From NCBI RefSeq assembly GCF_004357765.1, contig NZ_SMTE01000008.1, positions 1 to 64,000 on the forward strand: a stretch of DNA of 64,000 nt. Reading direction: 5' to 3'. Positions 17,779 through 26,434 of the stretch are shown piece by piece. The first letter of the stretch is position 1. Every line of letters starts with the position of its first letter. Origin of the DNA: Pseudomonas putida (GTDB lineage: Bacteria > Pseudomonadota > Gammaproteobacteria > Pseudomonadales > Pseudomonadaceae). Under the pieces are notes generated by a model. That model was not told where the DNA came from, did not search any database, and saw only the letters and a program-made list of their open reading frames with translations. Made by a program: the position numbers and the translations under genes.

Positions 17779-20160
17779 ATGCTGCCAAACCCGCTAAAAC
17801 TGCTGATGGTCGAGGATAGCTCGCTGGATGCCGAGTTGACCCTCATGCGCCTGGAGCGCAGCGGCCTGCAGTTGCAGTCGCAACTGGTGTTCGACCACAT
17901 CGGCGTCGAGCATGCCCTGCGTGAGGCCAGCTTCGACCTGATCCTCTGCGATTGCGTGCTGCCGGGGTCTTCCGGCACCGAGGTGCTGGCCATCGCCCAA
18001 CGCATGGCGCCGGATGTGCCGTTCATCTTCCTCTCGGGCATCTATGGCGAAGAGCACGCGGTGGAGATGATCCGCCTGGGTGCCACCGATTACCTGCTCA
18101 AGAAGAACCTGCCCCTGCTGCCCAAGGCCGTGCGCCGGGCCCTGACCGAGGTCCAGGAACGCCAGCGCCGGCGTCGCGCCGAGGAGGCCCTGGCCGACGT
18201 CGAGGCGCGCGCCCGCATCGCCATCGATGCCGCCGGTATGGGCACCTGGGACCTGCGACCGCAAGAGGGCCTGCTGCTCTGGGACGACCGCTGCAAGACC
18301 CTGTTCGGTCTGCCGGTGGACACCGAAATGAGCCTGGACGTGTTTTATGACGGGATTTACGACGAAGACCGAGAGCGGGTGCGCGAAGCCGTGCACCAGG
18401 CCATGCGCCCAGACAGCGATGGCCGCTACTCGGTGGAGTTTCGCATCCAGCCCCAGGGCCGTGAGCCCCATTGGCTGCTGAGCAGCGGTCAATGCCAGTT
18501 CGTCGATGACCAATGCGTGCGCTTTTCCGGCGTGCTGCAGGACATCCACGCCCAGCGCATGGCCACCCAGGCGCTCAAACAGCTCAACGAGATGCTTGGC
18601 GAGCGGGTCGAGCGCCGTACCCGCGAGCGCGATCGTGCCTGGGAACTGTCCCAGGACTTGCTGGCCGTGCTTAACAAGGACCTCACCCCGGTCGCCCTGA
18701 ACCCGGCTTGGGAAGCCAGCCTGGGTTTCTCCCGTGAACGGCTGAGCCAAGCATCACTGCTGCAATTGCTGCCGGACGCCGACCAGGAAGCGCTGCTCAC
18801 CGAGCTCGCCGCCCTCACCCATGGCCGCACCAGCGCCCGCTTCGTCGGCCGCATCAAGCATGCCAGCGGCCAACTGCGCTGGCTGTCGTGGGCGGTGGTA
18901 CCGGAAGATACCCTGCTCTATGTGGTCGCCCGCGACATCACCAGCGAGCGAGAAAACGCCCTGGACTTGGCCGAGGCCAACAGCCGCCTGCGCGAGCAGA
19001 TCACCGAACGCGAGCGTATCGAAGCCGCACTGCAACAGATGCAACGTCTGGAAGCTGTCGGCCAGCTCACCGCTGGCGTGGCCCACGACTTCAACAACCT
19101 GCTGACAGTGATCCTCACCGGTGCCAGTTTTCTCGAACGCGATCTGACCCGCGGCGATGTCGACAAGGCGCGTAGCCGCCTGACGCATATCCGCGAAGCC
19201 GGCGAGCGTGGCGCCAAGCTCACCTCACAGCTGCTGTCCTTCTCCCGCCGCCAACGCCTGGAGCCGGTGCCGTTGCACCTCAACCGCACCTTGGCAGGTC
19301 TCGAGGAACTGCTCAGCCGCACCCTGGGCGGCAACATCTCGGTACGCCTGGATCTGGACCCCAACCTCTGGCAGGCCCTGACCGACCCGACCCAGACCGA
19401 GATGATCATTCTCAACCTGGCGATCAACGCCCGCGATGCCATGCCCGATGGCGGCCAACTCACCCTCTCGACACACAACACCCGCATCGACGCGCCCCCT
19501 CAGCGCCCGGAGGATCCAGAGCCGGGCGACTACGTGATGCTGAGCATCCGTGACACCGGTTGTGGCATGAGCGAAGAAGTGGTCGCGAAAGTATTCGAAC
19601 CCTTCTTCACCACCAAGGACATCGGCAAGGGTTCCGGCCTTGGACTGGCGCAGGTGTTCGGTTTCGCCAAGCAATCGGGCGGCGGCGTGCGCATCGATAC
19701 CGCGCCAGGGCGCGGAACCCTGGTGGCGGTGTATCTACCGGCCGTCAAGCAGCCGACGGCCTGCGAAGCGCCGACCCCGGTCGCCATGCAGTCGCTGGCC
19801 GACAGCGGCACCGACCGCACCGTGCTGCTGGTGGACGATGACCATCTGGTGCGGGACATGCTCGGTGACGTACTGCGCCAGTTCGGTTATGAAGTCCGCC
19901 AGGCCCACAGCGGCGAGCAAGCGTTGGCGCTGTTGGACGATGGCATCGACCTGCTGCTGACCGACTTCGCCATGCCTGAATTCAACGGCGCGCAACTGGC
20001 CATGGCGGCCCGCCTGCGCTACCCGCGCCTGCCGGTGGCATTCCTGACCGGATATGCGGAGTTGCAGGGCCTGGAACTGCCGGACAGCGTGGTCATCCAG
20101 AAGCCGGTGCAGGCCCAGGAGTTGGCCCGGGTGCTGAACGAGCTGTTGCGCGTCCATTAG
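17779..20160 (+). CDS. Hybrid sensor histidine kinase (REC-PAS-PAS-HisKA-HATPase-REC)
   Basis: A cytoplasmic hybrid kinase of 793 residues from ATG 17779 (GAGG 11 bp upstream); a GTG at 17752 is also possible but has no ribosome site. An N-terminal receiver has Asp58 in ILCDCVLPGSSG; two PAS-like regions follow (WDLRPQEGLLLWDDR; then NKDLTPVALNPAWEASLGF), the second preceded by a coiled stretch. The kinase core has His436 in AGVAHDFNNLLT and SGLGLAQVFGFAKQSGG, and a C-terminal receiver has Asp729 in LLTDFAMPEFNG. It has no membrane helix, so input is internal, perhaps through the N-terminal receiver. It forms a three-gene operon with bphP. Confidence 0.9.
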   Translation: MLPNPLKLLMVEDSSLDAELTLMRLERSGLQLQSQLVFDHIGVEHALREASFDLILCDCVLPGSSGTEVLAIAQRMAPDVPFIFLSGIYGEEHAVEMIRLGATDYLLKKNLPLLPKAVRRALTEVQERQRRRRAEEALADVEARARIAIDAAGMGTWDLRPQEGLLLWDDRCKTLFGLPVDTEMSLDVFYDGIYDEDRERVREAVHQAMRPDSDGRYSVEFRIQPQGREPHWLLSSGQCQFVDDQCVRFSGVLQDIHAQRMATQALKQLNEMLGERVERRTRERDRAWELSQDLLAVLNKDLTPVALNPAWEASLGFSRERLSQASLLQLLPDADQEALLTELAALTHGRTSARFVGRIKHASGQLRWLSWAVVPEDTLLYVVARDITSERENALDLAEANSRLREQITERERIEAALQQMQRLEAVGQLTAGVAHDFNNLLTVILTGASFLERDLTRGDVDKARSRLTHIREAGERGAKLTSQLLSFSRRQRLEPVPLHLNRTLAGLEELLSRTLGGNISVRLDLDPNLWQALTDPTQTEMIILNLAINARDAMPDGGQLTLSTHNTRIDAPPQRPEDPEPGDYVMLSIRDTGCGMSEEVVAKVFEPFFTTKDIGKGSGLGLAQVFGFAKQSGGGVRIDTAPGRGTLVAVYLPAVKQPTACEAPTPVAMQSLADSGTDRTVLLVDDDHLVRDMLGDVLRQFGYEVRQAHSGEQALALLDDGIDLLLTDFAMPEFNGAQLAMAARLRYPRLPVAFLTGYAELQGLELPDSVVIQKPVQAQELARVLNELLRVH

Positions 20161-20170
20161 CCCTTTCACG

Positions 20171-20217
20171 GCAGATGCCCGTGGGCGCGGAACCCCTGCG
20201 CCCACGGGCATTTCTGC
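20171..20217 (+). terminator. Terminator after the phytochrome operon
   Basis: A 14-bp perfect stem (20175-20188 with 20198-20211, arm ATGCCCGTGGGCGC) with a 9-base loop, flanked by GCAG and CTGC that can extend it, 14 bases after the hybrid kinase stop. The T-run is short (TTTCT), so it may act as a bidirectional stem. Confidence 0.75.
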
Positions 20218-20299
20218 TGCCCATTACCTGAAAAAATGACGGAAACGACCAATCCCAGCGCATGCCTGCACTGAGAAGAAAAATTCAGAAGAGAGAAAA

Positions 20300-20374
20300 T
20301 GGCAGGGGCGGCTGGATTCGAACCAACGCATGGCAGGATCAAAACCTGCTGCCTTACCGCTTGGCGACGCCCCT
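20300..20374 (-). tRNA. tRNA-Gln (anticodon TTG)
   Basis: Reads on the minus strand as a full cloverleaf: acceptor arm AGGGGCG with CGCCCCT, D-arm around GCCAAGCGGTAAGGC, anticodon arm GCAGG-TTTTGAT-CCTGC with anticodon TTG, and T-arm GTTGGTTCGAATCCAGC. The discriminator base is G and CCA is encoded. It is transcribed toward the end of the hybrid kinase gene. Upstream, TTCACA and TAAAGT spaced by 17 bases are a possible promoter. The surrounding 20218-20634 holds no other gene. Confidence 0.96.
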
Positions 20375-20634
20375 GTATCGGATGCAGCGAAAGCTGCTCT
20401 GACAATTCCACATGACTGACAGCGTGTGGTTGCTGTCGTGGAATGCGCGGCACTTTAACAACATTAATTCGATCTGTGAAGCCCCGATGCAAAAAAAGAT
20501 TCAATAAAACAGCGAGTTAGTGGTCTGTACCTCTATCGGGGGCAACCACCTGTCGTTTTTCCCCGGTAATGCTTCAACTCAATCGCGTTCGCCCATTCCA
20601 ATCAGATAAGCCTGTGCATGCAAGGAGGAACCCC

Positions 20635-20877
20635 ATGCCTGTCTCTCACGACCTTTACCAAGATTTGCACTACCCTCGCGAGATCGTCCAGCAACGTCGC
20701 CAGAATGATCCGACCCTGGACCGACTGTTGGACGAATACGTGGATATCGACAATCAGGTGCTGGCAGCCGAAGCCATCTCCGCAGGCAATTTCGTGGATG
20801 AGGACTTGCGCCACCTCAAAGAGCGCCGCCTCGCGATCAAGTTCATGATCGAGCGTCAACTCGAGCGCAAGGCCTGA
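20635..20877 (+). CDS. YdcH family protein (DUF465)
   Basis: An 80-residue, highly charged helical protein (PVSHDLYQDLHYPREIVQQRR...EDLRHLKERRLAIKFMIERQLE). The end matches the LK.~RL.LKD~I pattern of DUF465/YdcH coiled-coil proteins, whose function is not established. A strong AAGGAGG sits 6 bases before ATG 20635. It is a single-gene unit between the tRNA and zapE. Confidence 0.85.
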   Translation: MPVSHDLYQDLHYPREIVQQRRQNDPTLDRLLDEYVDIDNQVLAAEAISAGNFVDEDLRHLKERRLAIKFMIERQLERKA

Positions 20878-20982
20878 CCTATCTGTTCTGGCGATCATCG
20901 CCGGGCATTTTTTCTATTGGTCAAAACGCGCATCCTCGGGCAAGCTGCGCGCTGCCCTGCCATCGCCCGAGGAGGCTACGTC

Positions 20983-22068
20983 TTGTCCGCCTGGATTCCC
21001 AACCCGTTGCGCAAGCGGGTCCAGCGCTCGCGCTCCCATTCATCCACGCACAGTGAACTGCTGGCCTGGTTCGAGGCCAAGGCCACTGAGCGCGGCTACC
21101 AGCTCAGCGATGGCCAACGTACGGTGATCGACTGCATGGCCGAACAACTGGCTCACCTGGGCGACGGTCAGCCGCGCAGCCTGTACCTGTATGGCGCCGT
21201 GGGCCGGGGCAAGAGCTGGTTGCTCGATGGTTTCTTCCAGGCCGTACCGGTCCAGGCCAAGCGCCGCCTGCACTTCCATGATTTCTTCGCCCGCCTGCAC
21301 CTGGGTATGCACCGCCACCGCGCCCTGGACGATGCCTTGGCCACCACGTTGGACGAACTGCTGGGCGATTGCCAGGTGCTGTGCTTCGACGAATTCCATG
21401 TGCACGACATCGGCGATGCCATGCTGCTGACGCGCCTGTTCAACGCCTTGTTCGCCCGCGGCATCTTCCTCTTGGTCACCTCCAACTACGCGCCCGAGGG
21501 ACTGCTGCCCAATCCGCTGTACCACGAGCGCTTCCTACCGGTGATCCGCCTGATCAACGATCGCATGCAGGTGCTGGAAGTTGGCGGTGACACCGACTTT
21601 CGCAGCCTGCCGGCCAACCGCGCGCATCAGCGCTTCACCCAAGGTCACTATGCATGGCCGGGCGACGCCGCGCAGCGCCAGGCGCTGCAGGTGCCAAACC
21701 CACAGCCGGTCATCCTCGAAATCAACCAGCGCGGCCTGCGGGCCCTGGCGTGCGAGGGCCGACGGGTGATGTTCGCCTTCGCAGACCTGTGCGAGCAGCC
21801 TACAGCGGTGATCGACTACCTGGCGCTGGCCGGGCAGTACGACCAATGGATCATCGATGGCTTGGACGATCTTTCCGAGTGTTCGTTGGCGGCGCAGCAA
21901 CGCTTCGTCAACCTGGTGGACGTGCTCTACGACCAGGACCGTCAGTTGACCGTGATCGGCCGGCGTCCGTTGGAAGAAAGCCTGGGGGGCGCGATTGCCG
22001 ACCTGATGCGCACGCGCAGCCGGTTGGGGCAGTTGCCTCAGGTGGGGCCGGCAAGCCCCGTCGCCTGA
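20983..22068 (+). CDS. zapE: Cell division ATPase ZapE (AFG1-like)
   Basis: A 361-residue AAA-type ATPase. It has Walker A in LYGAVGRGKSWLLDGF and Walker B in VLCFDEFHVHD, then the sensor region LVTSNYAPEGL typical of AFG1/ZapE. ZapE associates with the Z-ring in E. coli and affects constriction under low oxygen or heat. The start is TTG 20983: GAGGAGG sits exactly 7 bases upstream, far better than the TTG at 20917. This start gives SAWIPNPLRKRVQRS after the initiating Met. Confidence 0.9.
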   Translation: MSAWIPNPLRKRVQRSRSHSSTHSELLAWFEAKATERGYQLSDGQRTVIDCMAEQLAHLGDGQPRSLYLYGAVGRGKSWLLDGFFQAVPVQAKRRLHFHDFFARLHLGMHRHRALDDALATTLDELLGDCQVLCFDEFHVHDIGDAMLLTRLFNALFARGIFLLVTSNYAPEGLLPNPLYHERFLPVIRLINDRMQVLEVGGDTDFRSLPANRAHQRFTQGHYAWPGDAAQRQALQVPNPQPVILEINQRGLRALACEGRRVMFAFADLCEQPTAVIDYLALAGQYDQWIIDGLDDLSECSLAAQQRFVNLVDVLYDQDRQLTVIGRRPLEESLGGAIADLMRTRSRLGQLPQVGPASPVA

Positions 22069-22080
22069 TCCGGCCTCTTC

Positions 22081-22126
22081 GCTCCCACAGATACAGCGAG
22101 ATTCCTGTGGGAGCGGGTTCACCCGC
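22081..22126. repeat. REP element between zapE and prpE
   Basis: GCTCCCACAG (22081-22090) and CTGTGGGAGC (22105-22114) form a 10-bp perfect inverted repeat, followed by a second small stem GCGGGT-TC-ACCCGC (22113-22126). The arms are those of common P. putida-group REP sequences. It lies between convergent gene ends and may act as a bidirectional terminator. Confidence 0.75.
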
Positions 22127-22150
22127 GAAAGGAACAGCGAGGTATACGAA

Positions 22151-24040
22151 TCACCCCACCCTGGGCAAGTCCGCCAGCACCGCCTCGGTTTCCCCCAGTA
22201 CCGCTGGGTCATCCAGAGTCGACGGCGGCGTGTAGGCCTGCCCGTCGGCGATCTTGCGCAACACCGCGCGCAGGATCTTGCCCGAGCGCGTCTTGGGCAG
22301 CCGCTTGACCACGCGGACCCGATTGAAGCAGGCCAGCGCGCCGATTGCCTCGCGTACTCTGCCCACCAACTCCACCCGCAACTGCGATTCGGCAATCCCC
22401 TCGCCGTCTTTGAGCACCACCAGGGCCAGCGGCACCTGCCCCTTGATGTCGTCGTGCACACCGATCACCGCGCACTCGGCCACTGCCGGATGACATGCCA
22501 CCAGGTCTTCCATTTCACCGGTCGACAAGCGATGCCCGGACACGTTGATCACGTCATCGGTGCGTCCCATGATGTAGACGAAACCTTCATCGTCCAGGTA
22601 GCCCCCATCGCCGGTGTGGTAGTACCCCGGATAGGTCTGCAGATAGGCCTGCAGGTAGCGCTCATGATCGCCCCACAAGGTCTGGCTGCAGCCCGGTGGC
22701 AATGGCAGCGCGATCACGATCGAACCTTGGTGATTGGGCCCGAGCAGATGACCCTCGTCGTCCAGCACCTGCACGTGATAACCCGGTACCGCACGATTGC
22801 TCGACCCCGGACGCGCCTCGCTGCCGGCCAGGCCTACGCAGGGCGCGGTCACTGGCCAGCCGGTTTCGGTCTGCCACCAGTGGTCGTGCACCGGCTTGCC
22901 ACTCACCTGCTCCAGCCACGCGTGCGTGCTGGAATCGAGCTTCTCGCCGGCCAGGAACAATTGGCGCAACGAGCTCAGGTCGTGGCGCTGCAGCAATTCG
23001 CCGTCGGGGTCTTCCTTGCGGATCGCGCGCATGGCGGTTGGCGCACAGAACAGGGCATTGACCCGGTACTGCTCGACCACCCGCCAATAGGCCCCCGCAT
23101 CCGGCGTGCGGATCGGTTTGCCTTCGTAGAACACCGTGGTGCAGCCGCTCATCAACGGCCCATAGACGATCAACGAGTGGCCGACCACCCAGCCTACGTC
23201 GGAAATGCCCCACCACACATCGCCGGCCTGCATGCCATAGATGTGCTGCATGGCGTAGCGCAGCGCCACCGCATTACCGCCGTTCTCACGCACGATGCCC
23301 TTGGGTTTGCCGGTGGTGCCGGAGGTGTACATGATATACAGCGGATCGCCCGCCTCGAGCGCCACCGGCTCCACCGGCTCGACGCCAGCCAGCGATTGCT
23401 GCCAGTCCAGGTCGCGACCGGGCTGCAATGTCGCGGCAACCTGCGGCCGCTGCAGCACCAACACATGACGCGGTTGGTGACGGGCCAGTTGCACGGCGCG
23501 GTCGACCAACGGCTTGTATTCGATCACCCGGTCGAACTCCAACCCGCAGGAGGCGGTGAGCAACAGGGTCGGGCGGGCATCGTCGATGCGCAACGCCAGC
23601 TCGTTGGCGGCAAAGCCGCCGAACACCACCGAATGCACAGCGCCGATCCGCGCGCAGGCGAGCATGGCCATGGCCGCCTCGGGCACCATCGGCATGTAGA
23701 TGATCACCCCATCGCCCTTGCTTACCCCTAGCTTGCGCAGCAGTCCGGCCAGGCGCGCCACCTCGTCGTGCAATTGTCGGTAGGTGAAGGTGCGTTGCGT
23801 GGCGGTCACAGGGGAGTCGTAGACCAACGCCAGCTGATCGCCGCGACCCTGTTCGATCTGATGGTCCAGAGCCAGGTAGCAACTGTTCAAGGTGCCGTCG
23901 GCGAACCAACGATGGGTGCCGTCGGGATTGGCTTGCAGGGTCTGGCTGGGCGCGCGGTACCAGGCCAGTCGGGCGGCTTGTTCGGCCCAGAAGGCAGCAG
24001 GGTCGGCGATGGATTGGGCGTAGCTGTGCTGATAGGTCAT
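22151..24040 (-). CDS. prpE: Propionate--CoA ligase
   Basis: A 629-residue ANL-family acyl-CoA synthetase that activates propionate to propionyl-CoA, feeding the methylcitrate cycle encoded further right. It has the AMP-binding P-loop in YIMYTSGTTGKPKGIVRENGGN, the WWQTETG motif, YHTGDGGYLDDEGF, and the catalytic lysine near the C-terminus in LPKTRSGKILR. The N-terminal SIADPAAFWAEQAARLAWYRAP and the KGIVRENGG segment fit PrpE rather than acetyl-CoA synthetase. It is divergent from a LysR regulator with a 179-bp gap. Confidence 0.9.
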   Translation of the reverse strand: MTYQHSYAQSIADPAAFWAEQAARLAWYRAPSQTLQANPDGTHRWFADGTLNSCYLALDHQIEQGRGDQLALVYDSPVTATQRTFTYRQLHDEVARLAGLLRKLGVSKGDGVIIYMPMVPEAAMAMLACARIGAVHSVVFGGFAANELALRIDDARPTLLLTASCGLEFDRVIEYKPLVDRAVQLARHQPRHVLVLQRPQVAATLQPGRDLDWQQSLAGVEPVEPVALEAGDPLYIMYTSGTTGKPKGIVRENGGNAVALRYAMQHIYGMQAGDVWWGISDVGWVVGHSLIVYGPLMSGCTTVFYEGKPIRTPDAGAYWRVVEQYRVNALFCAPTAMRAIRKEDPDGELLQRHDLSSLRQLFLAGEKLDSSTHAWLEQVSGKPVHDHWWQTETGWPVTAPCVGLAGSEARPGSSNRAVPGYHVQVLDDEGHLLGPNHQGSIVIALPLPPGCSQTLWGDHERYLQAYLQTYPGYYHTGDGGYLDDEGFVYIMGRTDDVINVSGHRLSTGEMEDLVACHPAVAECAVIGVHDDIKGQVPLALVVLKDGEGIAESQLRVELVGRVREAIGALACFNRVRVVKRLPKTRSGKILRAVLRKIADGQAYTPPSTLDDPAVLGETEAVLADLPRVG

Positions 24041-24219
24041 GGTGACGAAAACCCGGTACTTGTTGTTATTGAAGGGCGAAACCTGAGTATGGACCCCAGC
24101 GCCAGCGCCGCCATGGGACTAAAGTCACAACCGACCTGCAGATTTGCATGGGCGCCGAAATGCCCCATAACAGTGCAAAGGTTCTAGAATAGCCGCCCCT
24201 CCCAGCCACAGAGCAGCTC

Positions 24220-25086
24220 ATGGACATCGATCAGGCTCGAACCTTTCTGGAAATCGTGCGCTGCGGCAGCCTGGTCGCCGCCGCCGAGCGCCTGTTCGTG
24301 TCGCAGACGGCGATCTCCGCGCGGGTCCAGCGCCTGGAGCGACAACTGGGCTGCCAGCTGTTCGTGCGCAGCCGCAGCGGTGCCAGCCTGACCAGCGATG
24401 GCGAGGCCTTCGTCAGCTATGCCAACCAGCTGGTGCAGACCTGGGAGGCCGCCCGGCGCGATCTGCCGCTGCCTACCGGTTGCCAACAACTGCTGCACAT
24501 CGGGGGTGAGGTCAGCCTTGGCAATCCGATGATGCTCGACTGGGTCAGCGCCCTGCACCAGGCCTTGCCCAGCCATGCCATCCGCAGCGAGGTCAGCGAT
24601 GGCGAGTCGTTGTTGCGCAAGGTGGAAATGGGCCTGCTCGACGCTGTGCTGGTCTATCAGCCGACCTACGGCCCCGGCCTGCAGGTGGAGCAGTTGATGG
24701 AAGAGAAGCTGATCCGCGTGCGCCGGGTCGACCGCCCCGAACCCTATATCTACATCGACTGGGGCGAAGCCTTCCGCCGTCAGCACGACGCCGCCCTGCC
24801 GGAGTGCGCGCGCCCGGCACTGAGCTTCAACCTCGGCCCCCTGGCCCTGCAGTTCATTCTCGACCAGGGCGGCAGCGGTTACTTCCGCACGCGAGTGGTC
24901 CAGGCCTACCTGGACAGCGGCCTGTTCGAGCGGGTGCCACAGGCCCCGGAGTTCACCTATCCGACGTTCCTGGTCTATCCGCGCGAGCGCGATAGCGAAG
25001 CCTTGCAGCAGGCAATCGCGGTGCTGCGCCGACTGGTATCGGCTGGCACCAGCGACTGGTCACAGCGATGGGATCCGTTGATCTGA
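24220..25086 (+). CDS. LysR family transcriptional regulator
   Basis: A 288-residue regulator. The N-terminal winged helix-turn-helix is clear (LDQARTFLEIVRCGSLVAAAERLFVSQTAISARVQRLERQLG style, then LFVRSRSGASLTSDGEAFVSYA); an effector domain of about 200 residues follows. TAGAAT at 24185-24190 is a likely -10 box for it. It is divergently arranged from prpE, the usual layout for a LysR target, but the effector and target are not shown by sequence. Its last 27 bp overlap the 3' end of the facing HPP gene. Confidence 0.9.
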   Translation: MDIDQARTFLEIVRCGSLVAAAERLFVSQTAISARVQRLERQLGCQLFVRSRSGASLTSDGEAFVSYANQLVQTWEAARRDLPLPTGCQQLLHIGGEVSLGNPMMLDWVSALHQALPSHAIRSEVSDGESLLRKVEMGLLDAVLVYQPTYGPGLQVEQLMEEKLIRVRRVDRPEPYIYIDWGEAFRRQHDAALPECARPALSFNLGPLALQFILDQGGSGYFRTRVVQAYLDSGLFERVPQAPEFTYPTFLVYPRERDSEALQQAIAVLRRLVSAGTSDWSQRWDPLI

Positions 25087-26205
25087 TGCTGGCTCGGCAA
25101 CACGGAGCAGCTGGCGCTTGAGTCCGGCGATCAGATCGGTCTGGGTGATCACCCCCACCAGCTGATCGCCGTCGAGCACCGGCAGGCAATGCAGCCCCTG
25201 CTCGCCCAGCAGCGGCAGCAGGCGCTCCAGCGGATGCTGACTGCTGACACTGATCACGTGCCGGGTCATCACCTCGGCCATGCGCACCTTACTGCGCCGC
25301 AACAGCCCGCGGCGCCGGCGCATGGCCGGCCCGACCAGGTCGCTGAGGCTGACCATGCCGACCAGTTGGCCCTGCTGCAGCACCGGCAGGGTTTTCAGGT
25401 GGTGGCTGTCGAGCATTTTCCAGGCCTGTTCCAAGGTGGTGTCGGGCGAGGCGAACTGCACGTCGCGAGACATTACCGAGGCTGCCGTGATACCGCCCAG
25501 ACTGCGCTGCAGGGCATGTTGCTCGGTGGCCAGGATAATGCGCTCCAGTTCGTCGCGAGTGACATCGACGAACTCACCGATCTCCTCGAGGGCAAAGTCC
25601 AGGTCAGCGGCGGTGACACCCACCCGTTCGCTGGGCAAAGGATCGCGGGTATGGTGCAGATCCTTGCGCGGCGCGGCGCCCTTGGGATAACGCACGCCGG
25701 TAAGCCGGTTGTAGACCACCGCCACGGCGACCAGGATGAACGCGTTGAGCAGCACCGGTTCGACCAGGTGATCGCCCAGCGCGGTGAGCCCCGGATCGGC
25801 CAGCACCGCTCCGACCGCAACGGCTCCCCCCGGCGGGTGCAGGCACCGCAACAGGCACATCACCAGGATGGCGACGCCCAGCGCTGCGGCGGCGACCCAC
25901 AATCCTGGGCCGAAGCCCGCGCGCATGGCCAGCCCAACCAGACAGGCCATTCCATAGCTGCCGAGTACTGGCCACGGCTGGGCCAGCGGTCCGGAGTGCA
26001 CGGCAAACACCAGCACCGCCGAAGCCGCCAGCGGGCCCAGCAGGTGTAGAGCGATAGCGGGCCCGTAAGCCAGGCTGGTCAACCAGCCGGCCAGGAACAG
26101 CCCAAGCGATGCGCCGATACCGGCACGTATCCATTGTTTAGGGGTGATCGTGAGGGGCGCCGGCAACAATCGCTGCAGACGACTTTCGAAACGCGAGGCA
26201 GGCAT
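25060..26205 (-). CDS. HPP family membrane protein with two CBS domains
   Basis: A 381-residue protein. The first 170 residues hold four to five membrane helices with the HPP signature LRCLHPPGGAVAVGAVL that names the family. After a charged linker come two CBS domains (VMSRDVQFASPDTTLEQAWKMLDSHHLKTLPVLQ and VMTRHVISVSSQHPLERLLPLLGEQGLHCLPVLDG), which bind adenosine ligands. HPP proteins have been linked to nitrite transport in plastids and cyanobacteria, but the substrate in Pseudomonas is unknown. The start is ATG 26205, with no visible ribosome site. A strong intrinsic terminator lies only 34 bases upstream, so expression probably depends on read-through or a nearby promoter. Confidence 0.85.
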   Translation of the reverse strand: MPASRFESRLQRLLPAPLTITPKQWIRAGIGASLGLFLAGWLTSLAYGPAIALHLLGPLAASAVLVFAVHSGPLAQPWPVLGSYGMACLVGLAMRAGFGPGLWVAAAALGVAILVMCLLRCLHPPGGAVAVGAVLADPGLTALGDHLVEPVLLNAFILVAVAVVYNRLTGVRYPKGAAPRKDLHHTRDPLPSERVGVTAADLDFALEEIGEFVDVTRDELERIILATEQHALQRSLGGITAASVMSRDVQFASPDTTLEQAWKMLDSHHLKTLPVLQQGQLVGMVSLSDLVGPAMRRRRGLLRRSKVRMAEVMTRHVISVSSQHPLERLLPLLGEQGLHCLPVLDGDQLVGVITQTDLIAGLKRQLLRVAEPASDQRIPSL

Positions 26206-26238
26206 TGGAATATTCGTACTACGTCGTTTTTCTGTTCT

Positions 26239-26270
26239 AAAAAGAAAGCCCAGCCGAGCCGGCCTGGGCC
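26239..26270 (-). terminator. Intrinsic terminator before the HPP gene
   Basis: On the minus strand GCCCAG pairs with CTGGGC around a GC-rich inner loop (26248-26269) and is followed directly by TTTCTTTTT. It could end the two-component operon (last stop at 26435) or control read-through into the HPP gene, which begins 34 bases further on. Confidence 0.8.
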
Positions 26271-26273
26271 TTG

Positions 26274-26352
26274 CATTGCCGTGGCAATGACACAAGAGGC
26301 TCCGTCCGTGGAGGTGATGGAAACCTGAAGGGTTCCGCCAAGTCATTGTGCC
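26274..26352 (-). other. Branched RNA-like fold in the leader between the sensor kinase and HPP genes
   Basis: Read as minus-strand RNA, GGCACAATGAC (26352-26342) can pair with GTCATTGCC (26291-26283), closing a junction with two hairpins: GGAACCC/GGTTTCC (26336-26319, loop TTCA) and CTCC/GGAG (26313-26300). The same closing arm GTCATTGCC can alternatively pair with GGCAATG just downstream (26280-26274). The terminator at 26270-26239 follows at once. This looks like a regulatory leader but matches no riboswitch class that I recognise. Confidence 0.35.
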
Positions 26353-26434
26353 GGGCGCGTACGGTAGTGACTAATGCAAAAAAATGCCGCTTTAGTGCAA
26401 TTTTTTTTATGCCTGTATTCGGCGCCTATGCAGG

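Noticed and set aside
26314-26352. Fluoride-riboswitch-like GGTGATGG on the plus strand
   Set aside because: The rest of the consensus does not follow, and no gene on the plus strand lies downstream.
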